A stretch of DNA of 64,000 nt, taken from the NCBI GenBank assembly GCA_943787295.1, contig CALSLW010000002.1:710189-774188 (forward strand). The letters are read 5' to 3'. Positions 33,848-43,397 of the stretch are shown here, one piece after another. Within the stretch, counting starts at the first letter, position 1. Every line of letters starts with the position of its first letter. The notes under the pieces were generated by a model that had not been told where the DNA came from, did no database searches, and saw nothing but the letters and a program-made list of their open reading frames with translations. The translations under genes and the position numbers were made by a program. This DNA comes from an uncultured Flavobacteriaceae bacterium. GTDB lineage: Bacteria > Bacteroidota > Bacteroidia > Flavobacteriales > Flavobacteriaceae.

Positions 33848-34836
33848 GCCATTACATAATCTCCCCACTCTCTTTCGACATCTGCTAAAGTAGCAAAAAC
33901 ATCTTCAGAAGCGTTAGAGGTAACTAATCTTGTACGGTATTCTTTAAAATGTGGAATCCCTTTAAAATAGTTGGTGTAATGACGTCTCGTTTCAAGGACT
34001 CCCAGGGTTTCTCCTTTCCAATCAATCGACATTTGTAGATGTCTCCTGGCGGCTTCTACCCTTTGTAGAATGGTGGGAGTGGGCATATGCTCTCCTGTTT
34101 TAAAAAAGTGTTTTACTTGATTAAAAAACCAGGGGTTTCCTATACTTGCTCGACCAATCATAGCGCCGTCAAGACCGTATTCATCACGCATTTCAACTGC
34201 GCGTTCTGGGGTGTTTACATCTCCATTCCCAAAGACAGGAATATGCATGCGTGGATTGTTCTTTACTGCAGCAATGGGTTTCCAGTCGGCGTCGCCTTTA
34301 TACATCTGTGCGCGGGTGCGCCCGTGAATCGATATAGCCGCACAACCCACATCTTGTAAGCGTTCTGCCACCTCAACAATTTTAATGGAATCGTGATCCC
34401 AGCCTAAACGCGTTTTTACCGTTACCGGCAAGTGGGTGTGTTCGACCATGGCTTTTGTTAGCTCAACCATTAAAGGGATGTCTTTGAGAATACCTGCGCC
34501 GGCACCTTTACAAACCACCTTCTTTACTGGGCAGCCAAAGTTGATGTCGATAATGTCTGGTTTTGTCGCTTCAACAATCTCAACAGAACGCAACATTGAA
34601 TCAATATTAGAACCAAAGATTTGAATCCCTACGGGGCGTTCTTTTTCATAAATATCTAGCTTTTGAACACTTTTTGCGGCATCGCGAATCAAGCCTTCAC
34701 TCGAGATAAATTCGGTATAAACAACATCGGCACCGTTTTCTTTGCACAGGGCGCGAAAAGGTGGATCACTAACGTCCTCCATGGGAGCGAGTAATAAAGG
34801 AAAGTCCTCTAATGTTATGTTTCCGATTTTAACCAT
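33844..34836 (-). CDS. dusB: tRNA-dihydrouridine synthase DusB
   Basis: FMN- and NADPH-dependent reduction of uridines in the tRNA D-loop. Motifs are LLLAPMEDVSDPPFRALCKENGADVVYTEFIS, the catalytic Cys in INFGCPVKKVVCKGAGAGIL (second cysteine), VTVKTRLGWD, SIHGRTRAQMYKGDADW, VFGNGDVNTPE and DGAMIGRASIGNPW. The C-terminal helical domain follows (HFKEYRTRLVTS). At 330 residues it is of normal length. I chose the ATG giving MVKIGNI; an upstream in-frame ATG adds 14 atypical residues. Confidence 0.93.
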   Translation of the reverse strand: MVKIGNITLEDFPLLLAPMEDVSDPPFRALCKENGADVVYTEFISSEGLIRDAAKSVQKLDIYEKERPVGIQIFGSNIDSMLRSVEIVEATKPDIIDINFGCPVKKVVCKGAGAGILKDIPLMVELTKAMVEHTHLPVTVKTRLGWDHDSIKIVEVAERLQDVGCAAISIHGRTRAQMYKGDADWKPIAAVKNNPRMHIPVFGNGDVNTPERAVEMRDEYGLDGAMIGRASIGNPWFFNQVKHFFKTGEHMPTPTILQRVEAARRHLQMSIDWKGETLGVLETRRHYTNYFKGIPHFKEYRTRLVTSNASEDVFATLADVEREWGDYVMA

Positions 34837-34883
34837 TGCTAAAATTTTTACAAAAGTAACTAAAAGATTGCGTTTCAATCGTT

Positions 34884-35744
34884 TTAATCTAATTCAAAAC
34901 GCTCTTTTACTGCTTCTAAAATGGCTTTATCCCAGATGTTAACAACCGTTCCGTTTGATAAATGATATAATCGCGGTGGGGAATCTCCGATAAGATCAAA
35001 AAAAGTATTTACCTCAATCATCTGGTAAGGAAAGTCACTATTGGTCATGGCGTCAAAGTCTTTTGGGCGAGTACTTCCTTCGCTAAAAAAAAGGACGTAG
35101 ATGGAGGGAAGCGATTCGTTCTTTCGCTGCAACGCAGCTAACTCTTTTGCAGCCTCTTGACAATGTTCGCAGTCTAGATTAAAAACCGCGACTAAGCGTT
35201 CTCCCTGAGATAGATCTACTCGCCCTGCTTTTGCAAAATGCGTGTATTCGCTAAAACTCATGCTGGCGTGATCTGGCATGGGTAAGAAGAGCCACATACT
35301 AGGAATTAGAAGAGTAAATAAGAGCAGGCGAGGGTTGTGCTTGTCTACACCTGACTTGATATATACCCCAAAAGCAAGTAGCATTAATGCAATGTTTTTG
35401 AAGATAGATTCTTCTGGAGTCATCGAAATCATTTCGCCAAAACAACCACAGTTTTCAGTGTTTCCTATACTCCACAAATAAATTAAATGTACGGTAAAAC
35501 CCAGGAGTAAAAATTGAGAAAACAACAGTAATTTTCGCGTGTAAAAAGGGAGTAGTAAAGCCGCTCCTAGGGCAAATTCTAAGCCGATAAAAAAGCGGCT
35601 TAAGTGCCCTGCCAAATTTCGGCTACTGGCTATACCTTGATCCATCAAGGTGATTTCGAAATATCCAGGGGCAATAAATTTTGTGTAGGCTGAAAAGAGA
35701 AAACTTAGAGCGAATAAGATTCTTAAAAAACTTACTTTTCCCAT
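34884..35744 (-). CDS. MauE/DoxX-type membrane protein fused to a thioredoxin-like domain
   Basis: Residues 1-145 are a four-helix DoxX/MauE membrane domain ([42 protein letters not shown] with the Cys-Gly-Cys pair). Residues about 170-286 are a periplasmic thioredoxin-like domain with a single-site motif [19 protein letters not shown] redox role in disulfide chemistry of secreted proteins is likely, but unproven. This fusion is found widely in Bacteroidota (BT_3928-like). The length of 286 residues fits. The start was placed at MGKVSFLR, and a -7 element lies 22 bases upstream. It diverges from lepA. Confidence 0.85.
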   Translation of the reverse strand: MGKVSFLRILFALSFLFSAYTKFIAPGYFEITLMDQGIASSRNLAGHLSRFFIGLEFALGAALLLPFYTRKLLLFSQFLLLGFTVHLIYLWSIGNTENCGCFGEMISMTPEESIFKNIALMLLAFGVYIKSGVDKHNPRLLLFTLLIPSMWLFLPMPDHASMSFSEYTHFAKAGRVDLSQGERLVAVFNLDCEHCQEAAKELAALQRKNESLPSIYVLFFSEGSTRPKDFDAMTNSDFPYQMIEVNTFFDLIGDSPPRLYHLSNGTVVNIWDKAILEAVKERFELD

Positions 35745-35765
35745 AATGTCTTTGGTTTTACACCT

Positions 35766-35773
35766 CAAAGCTA
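35766..35773 (-). promoter_or_regulatory. -7 element (TAGCTTTG) upstream of the MauE-thioredoxin gene
   Basis: Minus-strand TAGCTTTG, an exact TAnnTTTG match about 22 bases before the chosen start codon. This supports the later ATG, because the upstream extension would begin within the promoter. Confidence 0.55.
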
Positions 35774-35814
35774 CAAAACTTTAGTTTTAAGGAAAAAGCC
35801 ATCTTTCAAAGCCT

Positions 35815-35822
35815 TATATTTG
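35815..35822 (+). promoter_or_regulatory. -7 element (TATATTTG) upstream of lepA
   Basis: Exact TAnnTTTG match 24 bases before the lepA ATG. It lies in the divergent region shared with the MauE-thioredoxin gene. Confidence 0.55.
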
Positions 35823-35846
35823 CATTGCTATGAAAGACGGCGCCGT

Positions 35847-37643
35847 ATGAAACACATTAGAAATTTTTGCATTATCGCACATATCGACCACGGGAAAAGC
35901 ACCCTGGCCGACCGCCTGCTCGATTTTACAGGAGCAGTAAGTGATCGTGAAAAGCAAGATCAGCTCTTAGACAATATGGATTTAGAACGCGAACGCGGGA
36001 TTACCATTAAGTCACATGCCATTCAAATGGAATACACCCACGAAGGGCAAGAATATGTACTCAATTTAATTGACACCCCTGGCCACGTGGACTTTTCTTA
36101 TGAAGTCTCTCGTTCTATTGCCGCCTGTGAAGGTGCTTTATTAATTGTTGATGCGGCACAAAGTATACAAGCGCAAACCATTTCAAATCTTTATCTAGCC
36201 CTAGACAATGATTTAGAAATTATTCCCGTGCTAAATAAAGTTGATTTACCCTCTGCTAACCCAGAAGAGGTAACAGACGACATCGTTGATCTATTAGGCT
36301 GTAAGCCTGAAGAAGTGATTCCTGCATCTGCAAAAACAGGACTAGGGATTCAAGATATATTAACCGCAATTATTGACCGTGTCCCAGCTCCAAAAGGGAG
36401 TATAGACGAACCGCTTCAAGCCTTGATTTTTGACTCGGTATACAATCCTTTTCGCGGAGTAGAGACTTATTTCCGTGTGATTAATGGGTCCATTAAAAAG
36501 GGACAGAAGATTCAATTTATTGCCACCGAAAAAAACTATAACGCCGACGAGATTGGAACGCTAAAGCTTAATCAAGAACCCAAAAAAGAAATCTTTGCAG
36601 GAGACGTAGGCTACCTAATCACTGGAATCAAAGAAGCCAAAGAAGTTAAGGTAGGAGATACCATTACCACACCAGATAACCCCACACAAAATGCCATTGA
36701 AGGTTTTGAAGAAGTCAAGCCCATGGTCTTTGCTGGAATTTATCCTGTGGACACAGAGGATTATGAAGAGTTGCGTGCTTCTATGGAAAAACTGCAACTT
36801 AACGATGCGTCTTTAGTCTTTTTGCCAGAAAGTTCTGCGGCCCTAGGTTTTGGTTTCCGTTGTGGGTTTTTAGGGATGTTACACCTTGAAATCATTCAAG
36901 AGCGTCTAGAGCGAGAATTCAATATGACCGTTATCACAACCGTGCCTAACGTGTCTTATAAGGCTTACACCAAAAAAGATCCCGATGCTGTTATCATGGT
37001 CAATAACCCTTCTGACCTTCCAGACCCTTCTGGGATGGATCGCGTTGAGGAGCCATATATTCGTGCAAGCATCATTACAAAATCAGATTTTGTTGGAAAC
37101 GTAATGTCGCTTTGTATTGAAAAACGCGGGCAGATTACTAACCAAACTTATTTAACGCCAGAGCGTGTTGAATTGACTTTTGATATGCCGCTGGCCGAGA
37201 TTGTCTTTGACTTTTATGACCGTTTAAAAACGGTTTCTAAAGGCTATGCTTCTTTCGATTATTCTCCCATTGGGATGCGTGCCTCTAAACTGGTCAAAGT
37301 CGATATCTTGTTAAACGCCAATCAAGTGGATGCGCTTTCGGCATTAATCCACGCAAACAATGCCTATACCATAGGAAAAAAGATGTGCGAAAAACTGCGC
37401 GAGTTGATTCCGCGTCAGCAATTTGATATTCCGATTCAAGCGGCCATTGGTGCGAAAATCATTTCGCGTGAAACCATCAAAGCCCTGCGAAAAGATGTTA
37501 CGGCAAAATGTTATGGGGGAGATATTTCGCGTAAGCGTAAACTCCTTGAAAAACAGAAAAAAGGGAAAAAGAAAATGCGCCAAGTTGGAAATGTAGAGAT
37601 CCCTCAACAGGCCTTTATGGCGGTATTGAAGTTGAATGACTAA
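35847..37643 (+). CDS. lepA: Elongation factor 4 (LepA)
   Basis: Translational GTPase that back-translocates or helps assemble ribosomes under stress. G motifs are [24 protein letters not shown] (P-loop), the RGITIK switch [13 protein letters not shown] (G3) and LNKVDLP (G4). EF-G-like domains II, III and V follow. The LepA-specific C-terminal domain ends in [47 protein letters not shown]. At 598 residues it is of normal length. I chose ATG for MKHIRNFC over an upstream ATG nine codons earlier, because of the promoter position. Confidence 0.97.
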   Translation: MKHIRNFCIIAHIDHGKSTLADRLLDFTGAVSDREKQDQLLDNMDLERERGITIKSHAIQMEYTHEGQEYVLNLIDTPGHVDFSYEVSRSIAACEGALLIVDAAQSIQAQTISNLYLALDNDLEIIPVLNKVDLPSANPEEVTDDIVDLLGCKPEEVIPASAKTGLGIQDILTAIIDRVPAPKGSIDEPLQALIFDSVYNPFRGVETYFRVINGSIKKGQKIQFIATEKNYNADEIGTLKLNQEPKKEIFAGDVGYLITGIKEAKEVKVGDTITTPDNPTQNAIEGFEEVKPMVFAGIYPVDTEDYEELRASMEKLQLNDASLVFLPESSAALGFGFRCGFLGMLHLEIIQERLEREFNMTVITTVPNVSYKAYTKKDPDAVIMVNNPSDLPDPSGMDRVEEPYIRASIITKSDFVGNVMSLCIEKRGQITNQTYLTPERVELTFDMPLAEIVFDFYDRLKTVSKGYASFDYSPIGMRASKLVKVDILLNANQVDALSALIHANNAYTIGKKMCEKLRELIPRQQFDIPIQAAIGAKIISRETIKALRKDVTAKCYGGDISRKRKLLEKQKKGKKKMRQVGNVEIPQQAFMAVLKLND

Positions 37644-37645
37644 TC

Positions 37646-38197
37646 ATGTTGATTCGACTAGTCGAAACTACGCTTGATTTAACTCGTATTCTCACGCTTC
37701 AAAAAAAGAATACCAAAACGGCTGTTCCCGTAGCAGAAGTAGAGCAGCAAGGTTTTATAACGGTTGAACACAGTCTTGCGCAGCTTGAAAAAATGCAAGC
37801 ACATATCCCACAGATTATCGCTGTTGAGCAAGATCGCCTTGCAGGATATGCCCTGGTGATGTCGCGAGAATTAAAAACAAGCATTCCTGTACTGAAGCCC
37901 ATGTTTGAGCTATTAGACACATTGCACTACAATGGCAAGGCAGTAAAAGACCTCTCTTATTATGTGATGGGACAGATTTGTGTAGCCAAAGATTATAGAG
38001 GACAAGGGGTTTTTCGGCAACTCTATACCGCGCACAAAACCATTCTTTCAAAACAATACGACTACTGTATTACAGAAATTTCAACCAGTAATCTACGGTC
38101 GATGCAAGCTCATTCTGCTGTAGGTTTTAAACAATTGCATCGCTTTACAGATGCTCAAGACGAGTGGAATATCGTGATCTGGGATTGGACAAAATAA
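37646..38197 (+). CDS. GNAT family N-acetyltransferase
   Basis: A 183-residue acetyltransferase. The acetyl-CoA binding loop is in YVMGQICVAKDYRGQGVFRQLYTAHKTILSK (pattern RGQGVF), followed by EISTSNLRSMQAHSAVGFKQLHRF, the usual beta-alpha end. The N-terminal part (TAVPVAEVEQQGFITVEHSLAQLEKM) would hold the acceptor site. The acceptor cannot be named. It is two bases after lepA, so the transcript is shared, but this is probably fortuitous. A second GNAT gene lies 1.4 kb downstream. Confidence 0.85.
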   Translation: MLIRLVETTLDLTRILTLQKKNTKTAVPVAEVEQQGFITVEHSLAQLEKMQAHIPQIIAVEQDRLAGYALVMSRELKTSIPVLKPMFELLDTLHYNGKAVKDLSYYVMGQICVAKDYRGQGVFRQLYTAHKTILSKQYDYCITEISTSNLRSMQAHSAVGFKQLHRFTDAQDEWNIVIWDWTK

Positions 38198-38238
38198 CAG
38201 AACTTTTCCTACCTTAGACGGAAAGCTCAAACAGCTCT

Positions 38239-39576
38239 ATGGAACTTATTTTACTTGGAATCATTGCCCTTTTAGTAGGGGTTAACCTCTTTCTTTTGCT
38301 CAAACAAAAAGGTAAGGGTGAGGGAACTAATGCGCTTAATGCGTTGATTAAATTCGAACAGCAATTAGCGCAAATTGAAAAACAGGTCAAAGATGATGCG
38401 CAACGCAATCGCGAAGAAAGTCAAGGGGCCTTTAAGCTGCAACGAGAAGAATTAACCAAGTCTCTCGCACAGTTTGAAGAGCGTTTTGAAAACAATTCAA
38501 GGCGATTAAATGAAATCCTCAAAGAGCGTTTTACTGCGCTTAATGAAAAACAAACCCAACTTAATGCAGAGGCAGAAAAGCGCATTAAAGACGTAAGGGA
38601 TATCGTAGAAAAACAACTAAAAGAATTACGTGAAGACAACAGCAAACAACTGGCTGAAGTCAATAAAACGGTGAATGAAAAGCTGCAAAAGACCCTTAAT
38701 GATCGTTTAAGCCAATCTTTTGAAACGGTAGGAAAACAACTCAAATCTGTACAAGAAGGTTTAGGCGAAATGAAAACTTTGGCCACAGATGTGGGTGGCC
38801 TTAAAAAAGTGCTGAGTAATGTAAAAATGCGCGGTGGTTTAGGAGAAGTTCAACTCGCTATGCTATTAGAAAATATTTTAGCCCCAGATCAATATGAAGC
38901 GAATGTGAAAACGAAAGCCGGTAGCGATGCCAATGTCGAATTCGCGATCAAGTTACCCGGGAAAGACGACATCAACTCTACCGTGTGGATTCCTGTGGAT
39001 GCTAAGTTCCCTAAGGATGTCTATGAACACCTGCAAAACGCTTATGATGATGGGAATCCAGTGCTTGTAGAACAAGCCCAAAAGGAATTGGAAAATACCA
39101 TTAAAAAAATGGCCAAAGACATTCGGGATAAATATCTAGACCCACCCAATACAACAGACTTTGGAATCATGTTCTTGCCCTTTGAAGGCATCTATGCAGA
39201 GGTGGTTCGAAAAGCCGCTTTGTTGGAAACCTTACAACGCGATTACAAGATTATCGTAACTGGCCCCACTACCCTTGCGGCCATACTCAACAGTTTGCAA
39301 ATGGGCTTTAAAACCCTGGCCATTCAAAAGCGATCTAGTGAGGTGTGGACCGTGTTAGGAGAGGTGAAAAAAGAGTTTACCAACTTTGGGGGAATGATGC
39401 AAAAAGCACAAAAGAATATACAAACCGGTTTAAATCAACTGGATGATGTGATGGGCGTAAGAACCCGCGCCATTGAAAGAAAATTAAAAGATGTAAGCTC
39501 TTTAGACGAAGGGTCTGCACAAGCAAAAATAAGCAGCCCTATTGAAGATAACTTGCTCGACTTTGATCAAGATTAA
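38239..39576 (+). CDS. rmuC: DNA recombination protein RmuC
   Basis: Nuclease-like protein that limits DNA inversions at short inverted repeats. There is one N-terminal membrane helix (MELILLGIIALLVGVNLFLLL). A long coiled coil covers residues about 30-180. The RmuC domain covers about 200-420 (MRGGLGEVQLAMLLENILAPDQYE, FAIKLPG, WIPVDAKFPKDVYEHL, IMFLPFEGIYAEVVR and ITGPTTLAAILNSLQMGFK). At 445 residues it is the usual length. The next gene starts three bases on. Confidence 0.93.
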   Translation: MELILLGIIALLVGVNLFLLLKQKGKGEGTNALNALIKFEQQLAQIEKQVKDDAQRNREESQGAFKLQREELTKSLAQFEERFENNSRRLNEILKERFTALNEKQTQLNAEAEKRIKDVRDIVEKQLKELREDNSKQLAEVNKTVNEKLQKTLNDRLSQSFETVGKQLKSVQEGLGEMKTLATDVGGLKKVLSNVKMRGGLGEVQLAMLLENILAPDQYEANVKTKAGSDANVEFAIKLPGKDDINSTVWIPVDAKFPKDVYEHLQNAYDDGNPVLVEQAQKELENTIKKMAKDIRDKYLDPPNTTDFGIMFLPFEGIYAEVVRKAALLETLQRDYKIIVTGPTTLAAILNSLQMGFKTLAIQKRSSEVWTVLGEVKKEFTNFGGMMQKAQKNIQTGLNQLDDVMGVRTRAIERKLKDVSSLDEGSAQAKISSPIEDNLLDFDQD

Positions 39577-39579
39577 AGA

Positions 39580-40065
39580 ATGAAACTGGTTCAGACCAAT
39601 CAAACCTCAAAAAACTTTCAACAGTTTGTAGCGCTTTTAGACGCAGAGCTGGCGATTCGCGATGGAGACGATCACGATTTCTATCACCAGTTCAATGGGA
39701 TTGATGCTTTGGATCATGTTGTTGTGGCTTATTCAAACAATAAGGCCATAGGCTGTGGTGCTTTTAAAGCCCGAAACAGAGAGCAAATTGAAATCAAACG
39801 CATGTATGTTTTGCCCGCTTCGCGGAAAAAAGGCTATGCCGCCACTATTTTAAAAGCCTTAGAAGAGTGGAGTGCCGAAATTGGCTTTGGCGAAGCCATC
39901 TTAGAAACAGGAAAAGCACAAATTGAAGCCCTTTCTTTTTATCCTAAACAAGGCTATCTAGTAGTCCCTAACTTTCCTCCCTATAAAGGGATTGAAAATT
40001 CTGTTTGCTTTAAAAAACCCTTTAGAAAGAAGCCCTTTCTCTTTCTGGAGCTTATCTTTACTTAA
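39580..40065 (+). CDS. GNAT family N-acetyltransferase
   Basis: A 161-residue acetyltransferase. Motif A reads EIKRMYVLPASRKKGYAATILKALEEWSAEIGFGEAILETG, with the acetyl-CoA loop SRKKGYA. It is followed by the typical QIEALSFYPKQGYLVVPNFPPYKG, as in PhnO-like or YjgM-like proteins. Substrate unknown. It lies between rmuC and a PhnA-type protein gene with almost no gaps (its stop is adjacent to the next reading frame). Confidence 0.86.
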   Translation: MKLVQTNQTSKNFQQFVALLDAELAIRDGDDHDFYHQFNGIDALDHVVVAYSNNKAIGCGAFKARNREQIEIKRMYVLPASRKKGYAATILKALEEWSAEIGFGEAILETGKAQIEALSFYPKQGYLVVPNFPPYKGIENSVCFKKPFRKKPFLFLELIFT

Positions 40066-40074
40066 ATGCTCATT

Positions 40075-40281
40075 ATGGATGTAAAAGACGCTAACGGAAA
40101 CAAACTGCTAGACGGAGATACCGTTAAATTGATAAAGGATTTAAAACTCAAGGGAACCTCAACAATATTAAAAAGAGGCACGACAGTAAAAAACATTCGT
40201 TTAACCGATGATGCTAATGAGATTGATTGTCGTATAAATAAGATGAGTCTTGTCTTAAGAACAGAATTTGTCAAAAAATAA
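40075..40281 (+). CDS. PhnA-domain protein (C-terminal domain only)
   Basis: A 68-residue protein made of the PhnA/YjdM C-terminal SH3-like domain: [68 protein letters not shown]. The N-terminal zinc ribbon of full-size PhnA proteins is absent. The name comes from an Escherichia phosphonate operon, but PhnA-type proteins have no shown role in phosphonate use. Function is therefore open. An ATG three codons earlier is possible (MLIMDVK); the family start argues for the later one. Overlaps nothing. Confidence 0.85.
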   Translation: MDVKDANGNKLLDGDTVKLIKDLKLKGTSTILKRGTTVKNIRLTDDANEIDCRINKMSLVLRTEFVKK

Positions 40282-40323
40282 CTGCTTCTTTTTTATTATC
40301 TTTCTTCTATAAAAGAAATACTA

Positions 40324-41187
40324 TTGAAACAGTCTCATTTTAAAAACATCCTCGTTGGTTTTGCGTTTTCCCCTAACCTTAAGGCAAATGTGTTTGAAGC
40401 CATGCGCATGGCTTCATTCTTAAAAGGAAACCTGTATTTTCTTCACGTTGGAGAAAAAACCGCAGCAAAAGAAAAAACCTTTCAAGACATTTTAGGCGAA
40501 GCACCTGAAAATCCTGATAAAATAACTGTTTTGTGGGAAGAAGGTAAAGCAGTAGACACCATTCTCAACCATTGTAAACTACATCAAATAGACCTCTTGT
40601 TGTTAGGGGCACTGCAGCGAGAAAATATGGTGAAGTTTTACTTAGGTTCGATTGCCCGTAAAATTACCCGTAAAGCCCCTTGCTCTGTCTTGTTACTGAT
40701 TAAGCCTTCTGTCGAAAGAGTCCCCTCTCAACATATCGTTGTCAATGCCTTTGAAAACCCGCAAACAGAAGACACCATTTGCTCTGCCTTTGAATTTGCT
40801 TATGCGCTGGGTACCCCAAAAATAACTTTAGTTGAAGAAATTAGTCGATCTGAGGTTGACGTCGCTGTAGACGATGACCGCAGTCTGCGTCGCGCCACCC
40901 TAAAAAAAGAAAAAATCAAACGGCGTGAAATTTCTCGTGTCAACGATATCCTAGCGCGTGTACCAACAGAAATTAAAGAAAACATTACGATTGCTTCTCA
41001 AAGTATTTTTGGCACTAGAGGTTATTCTATTGGTCATTATGCTCGAATCGCTAGAGCAGATCTCTTAGTCATGAATGCAAAAGAAAGTCGTACTTCTTTT
41101 CTCTCTCGCATCTTCCCCAAAGATTTAGAACATATCCTCTCTGAAATACCGACAGATGTATTAATCGTTCAAAATAATAAAACATGA
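40324..41187 (+). CDS. Universal stress protein (UspA) family, tandem domains
   Basis: A 287-residue two-domain cytoplasmic UspA protein. The first domain (residues 1-135) ends in LLLLGALQRENMVKFYLGSIARKITRKAPCSVLLLIKPS, the second in ADLLVMNAKESRTSFLSRIFPKDLEHILSEIPTDVLIVQ. The G-2x-G-9x-G-S/T ATP motif is incomplete in the first (GALQREN...GSIARK) and weak in the second. The only start for the full first domain is TTG. The stop codon overlaps the ATG of the SulP gene. This USP-SulP coupling suggests a regulatory or energy-sensing partnership. Confidence 0.85.
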   Translation: MKQSHFKNILVGFAFSPNLKANVFEAMRMASFLKGNLYFLHVGEKTAAKEKTFQDILGEAPENPDKITVLWEEGKAVDTILNHCKLHQIDLLLLGALQRENMVKFYLGSIARKITRKAPCSVLLLIKPSVERVPSQHIVVNAFENPQTEDTICSAFEFAYALGTPKITLVEEISRSEVDVAVDDDRSLRRATLKKEKIKRREISRVNDILARVPTEIKENITIASQSIFGTRGYSIGHYARIARADLLVMNAKESRTSFLSRIFPKDLEHILSEIPTDVLIVQNNKT

Positions 41188-43397
41188 GTAGAAAAGCGTC
41201 TCTTCAAGGGTTTTTAGGAGATTTACCCAAAAACCTCTTTGCCGGTTTTGTGGTTTCTCTTGTCGCTTTACCACTGGGCTTAGGACTAGCCCTCGCTTCT
41301 GAAGCTCCTCCTATCTCCGGGGTGATTGCTGCTGTAGTAGGAGGGGCTGTTGTGGCCCTTTTAGGAGGATCTCAACTCACCATTACTGGTCCAGGAAATG
41401 GCCTTGTCATTGTATTATTATCTGCCATTACTACCTTGGGGGGTGGAGATTTATATCAAGGTTACCTCTTTACGCTGGCTGCCATTGTTTGCTCTGGTGC
41501 ATTAATGTTCTTATTTGGTGTTTTTAGACTCGGTGCTTTAAGTGAGTTTTTTCCTTCTTCTTCACTACAAGGAATGCTGGCAGCGATTGGGGTGGGTATC
41601 TTAGCCAAACAAGTTCATGTGATGCTAGGAGTTACAAGTATTAGTGGTGCCCCTCTTGATATTTTGGCACAAGTGCCAAAAACACTACAATACTTAGTCA
41701 ACAACCCCAGCATTAATATCCTTCTGCCCGCTGCACTAGGGTTGTTTTCGCTTTTAATTTTGGTCTTTTATTCTAAGCTAAGAAGTCCGATTTTCCAGCT
41801 TGTCCCAGCGCCTATGTGGGTGGTTTTAGTCGCCATAAGTTTAACGTATTATTATGAAATCATTGTACAGTCGCCTTTTCCTATTGCTCCTGCATTAATG
41901 ATTCAATTACCCGAAAATGTTTTGAGTAATCTCCCTTTTCCTGATTTTAGCTTACTCTTTACCATGCCTTTTATTGGTACAGTTCTTTCTATTACACTTA
42001 TCGCAAGTATTGAAACCCTTTTAAGTATAAAAGCCGTGGATAAACTCGATCCCGAAAAAAGGCGATCAAATGTCAATAAAGACCTTAGAGCACTAGGAAT
42101 CGCTACAACTCTTAGTGGTCTTGTCGGAGGGCTAAATGTTGTGACGGTCATTGCGCGTAGTTCTGTTAATGTAAATAACGGCGGTAGTAATCGCTCTGCA
42201 AACATGGCACATGCCCTTTTCTTGTTAGCGTTTATTTTATTGTTTCAAGATCAAATTCAACGTATCGCGCTTCCGGCTTTAGCCGCAATATTAGTATTTA
42301 CAGGGTATAAACTTGCTGCTCCTCAAAACCTATTGCGAATTCTTACCATTGGGAAAGAGCAAGCGGCTATTTTTGGTATTACCTTGTTTATCACCTTGAC
42401 CAATGGACTAATCACGGGGATCTCTGTAGGGATTTTTGCGACTTTTTTAATTCATGTGTGGATTAATAAAGACCTCTTTTTATTTACTAGAAACTGGCTA
42501 AAACCGAATGTTTTAATGTACCGTGAAGAAGAAAGCGGAAACTATTATGTGAGTGTCAAAAACTTTTGTTCCTTCCTGAATTTGTATAAACTAAAAGGAA
42601 AATTAGATGAAATTCCTCCCACTGAACACACCATTGTTGATTTTAGTCTTTGTCAATTTGTAGACCACACAGTAATGGAAGGGTTAGGGGACTATAGTCG
42701 CAGCTTTGAGCGCAAAGGAGGCTCTTTTGAAGTAATCGGGCTTGATGCACATGATGCAGATACCCAACACCCTTTTGCTATCCGTAAAAGCCTTCCGTCA
42801 AATGATTTTTTCAATCTAGGGCGTAACTTGACAAAGCGTCAAATGGCACTGCAAAGCTTAGCGGATACCCTTGAGTGGGATTATCGATCTGAATTGACCT
42901 CAGACACAAAAGCATTAGAACGATTTGACTATTTCCAAACAAAAGTCGTCAACTATCAATACAACGAATTGGTTTCAAAAGACGAGCATCTACACATCTT
43001 TGACTTATCTTATTCTGAAGGAGCTTTTATCGCAAAAGACGATATTAAAGCCACCTTTGTTTTAGTTGAACTCGATAAAGAGATTCCTCAATTTGTCCTT
43101 GACCGAGAAAATATTTTAGGCGGTATCAATGAACAAACCAGCTATCAAGATCTTGATTTTGAAACAGCGCCTGATTTTTCACGCCGTTTTTTCTTAGGAG
43201 GGAAAAAGCCCGAAACAATTCGTGCATTCTTTAATGCAGAACTCATTTTCTTCTTTGAAAGTCACCCATATTATCGCGTAGAATCTATTGGAAACAGCCT
43301 CTTAATTAAAGGTAAAAATCGTCTTTCAGCGCTACAAGAAATAAAGCGACTAATGGCTTTTACAAATGAATTAACTGTCCTAATTAATAAATCATGA
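41184..43397 (+). CDS. SulP family anion permease with long C-terminal region
   Basis: The membrane domain (about 15-430) shows GDLPKNLFAGFVVSLVALPLGLGLALASEAPPISGVIAAVVGGAVVALLGGSQLTITGPGNGL, the SulP bicarbonate/sulfate-type pattern, and GLVGGLNVVTVIARSSVNVNNGGSN. A STAS-like domain is near 460-560 (KLDEIPPTEHTIVDFSLCQFVDHTVMEGLGDYSRSFERKGG). About 175 extra residues follow that I do not recognise. At 737 residues it is longer than the other SulP (577). The pattern of the first helices resembles SulP members proposed to carry bicarbonate. The four-base overlaps on both sides show tight coupling with USP and the SMP-30 gene. Confidence 0.9.
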   Translation: MSRKASLQGFLGDLPKNLFAGFVVSLVALPLGLGLALASEAPPISGVIAAVVGGAVVALLGGSQLTITGPGNGLVIVLLSAITTLGGGDLYQGYLFTLAAIVCSGALMFLFGVFRLGALSEFFPSSSLQGMLAAIGVGILAKQVHVMLGVTSISGAPLDILAQVPKTLQYLVNNPSINILLPAALGLFSLLILVFYSKLRSPIFQLVPAPMWVVLVAISLTYYYEIIVQSPFPIAPALMIQLPENVLSNLPFPDFSLLFTMPFIGTVLSITLIASIETLLSIKAVDKLDPEKRRSNVNKDLRALGIATTLSGLVGGLNVVTVIARSSVNVNNGGSNRSANMAHALFLLAFILLFQDQIQRIALPALAAILVFTGYKLAAPQNLLRILTIGKEQAAIFGITLFITLTNGLITGISVGIFATFLIHVWINKDLFLFTRNWLKPNVLMYREEESGNYYVSVKNFCSFLNLYKLKGKLDEIPPTEHTIVDFSLCQFVDHTVMEGLGDYSRSFERKGGSFEVIGLDAHDADTQHPFAIRKSLPSNDFFNLGRNLTKRQMALQSLADTLEWDYRSELTSDTKALERFDYFQTKVVNYQYNELVSKDEHLHIFDLSYSEGAFIAKDDIKATFVLVELDKEIPQFVLDRENILGGINEQTSYQDLDFETAPDFSRRFFLGGKKPETIRAFFNAELIFFFESHPYYRVESIGNSLLIKGKNRLSALQEIKRLMAFTNELTVLINKS

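Noticed and set aside
40075-40281. Phosphonate utilisation gene from the PhnA name
   Set aside because: PhnA-domain proteins have no demonstrated role in phosphonate breakdown and no phn genes are nearby.
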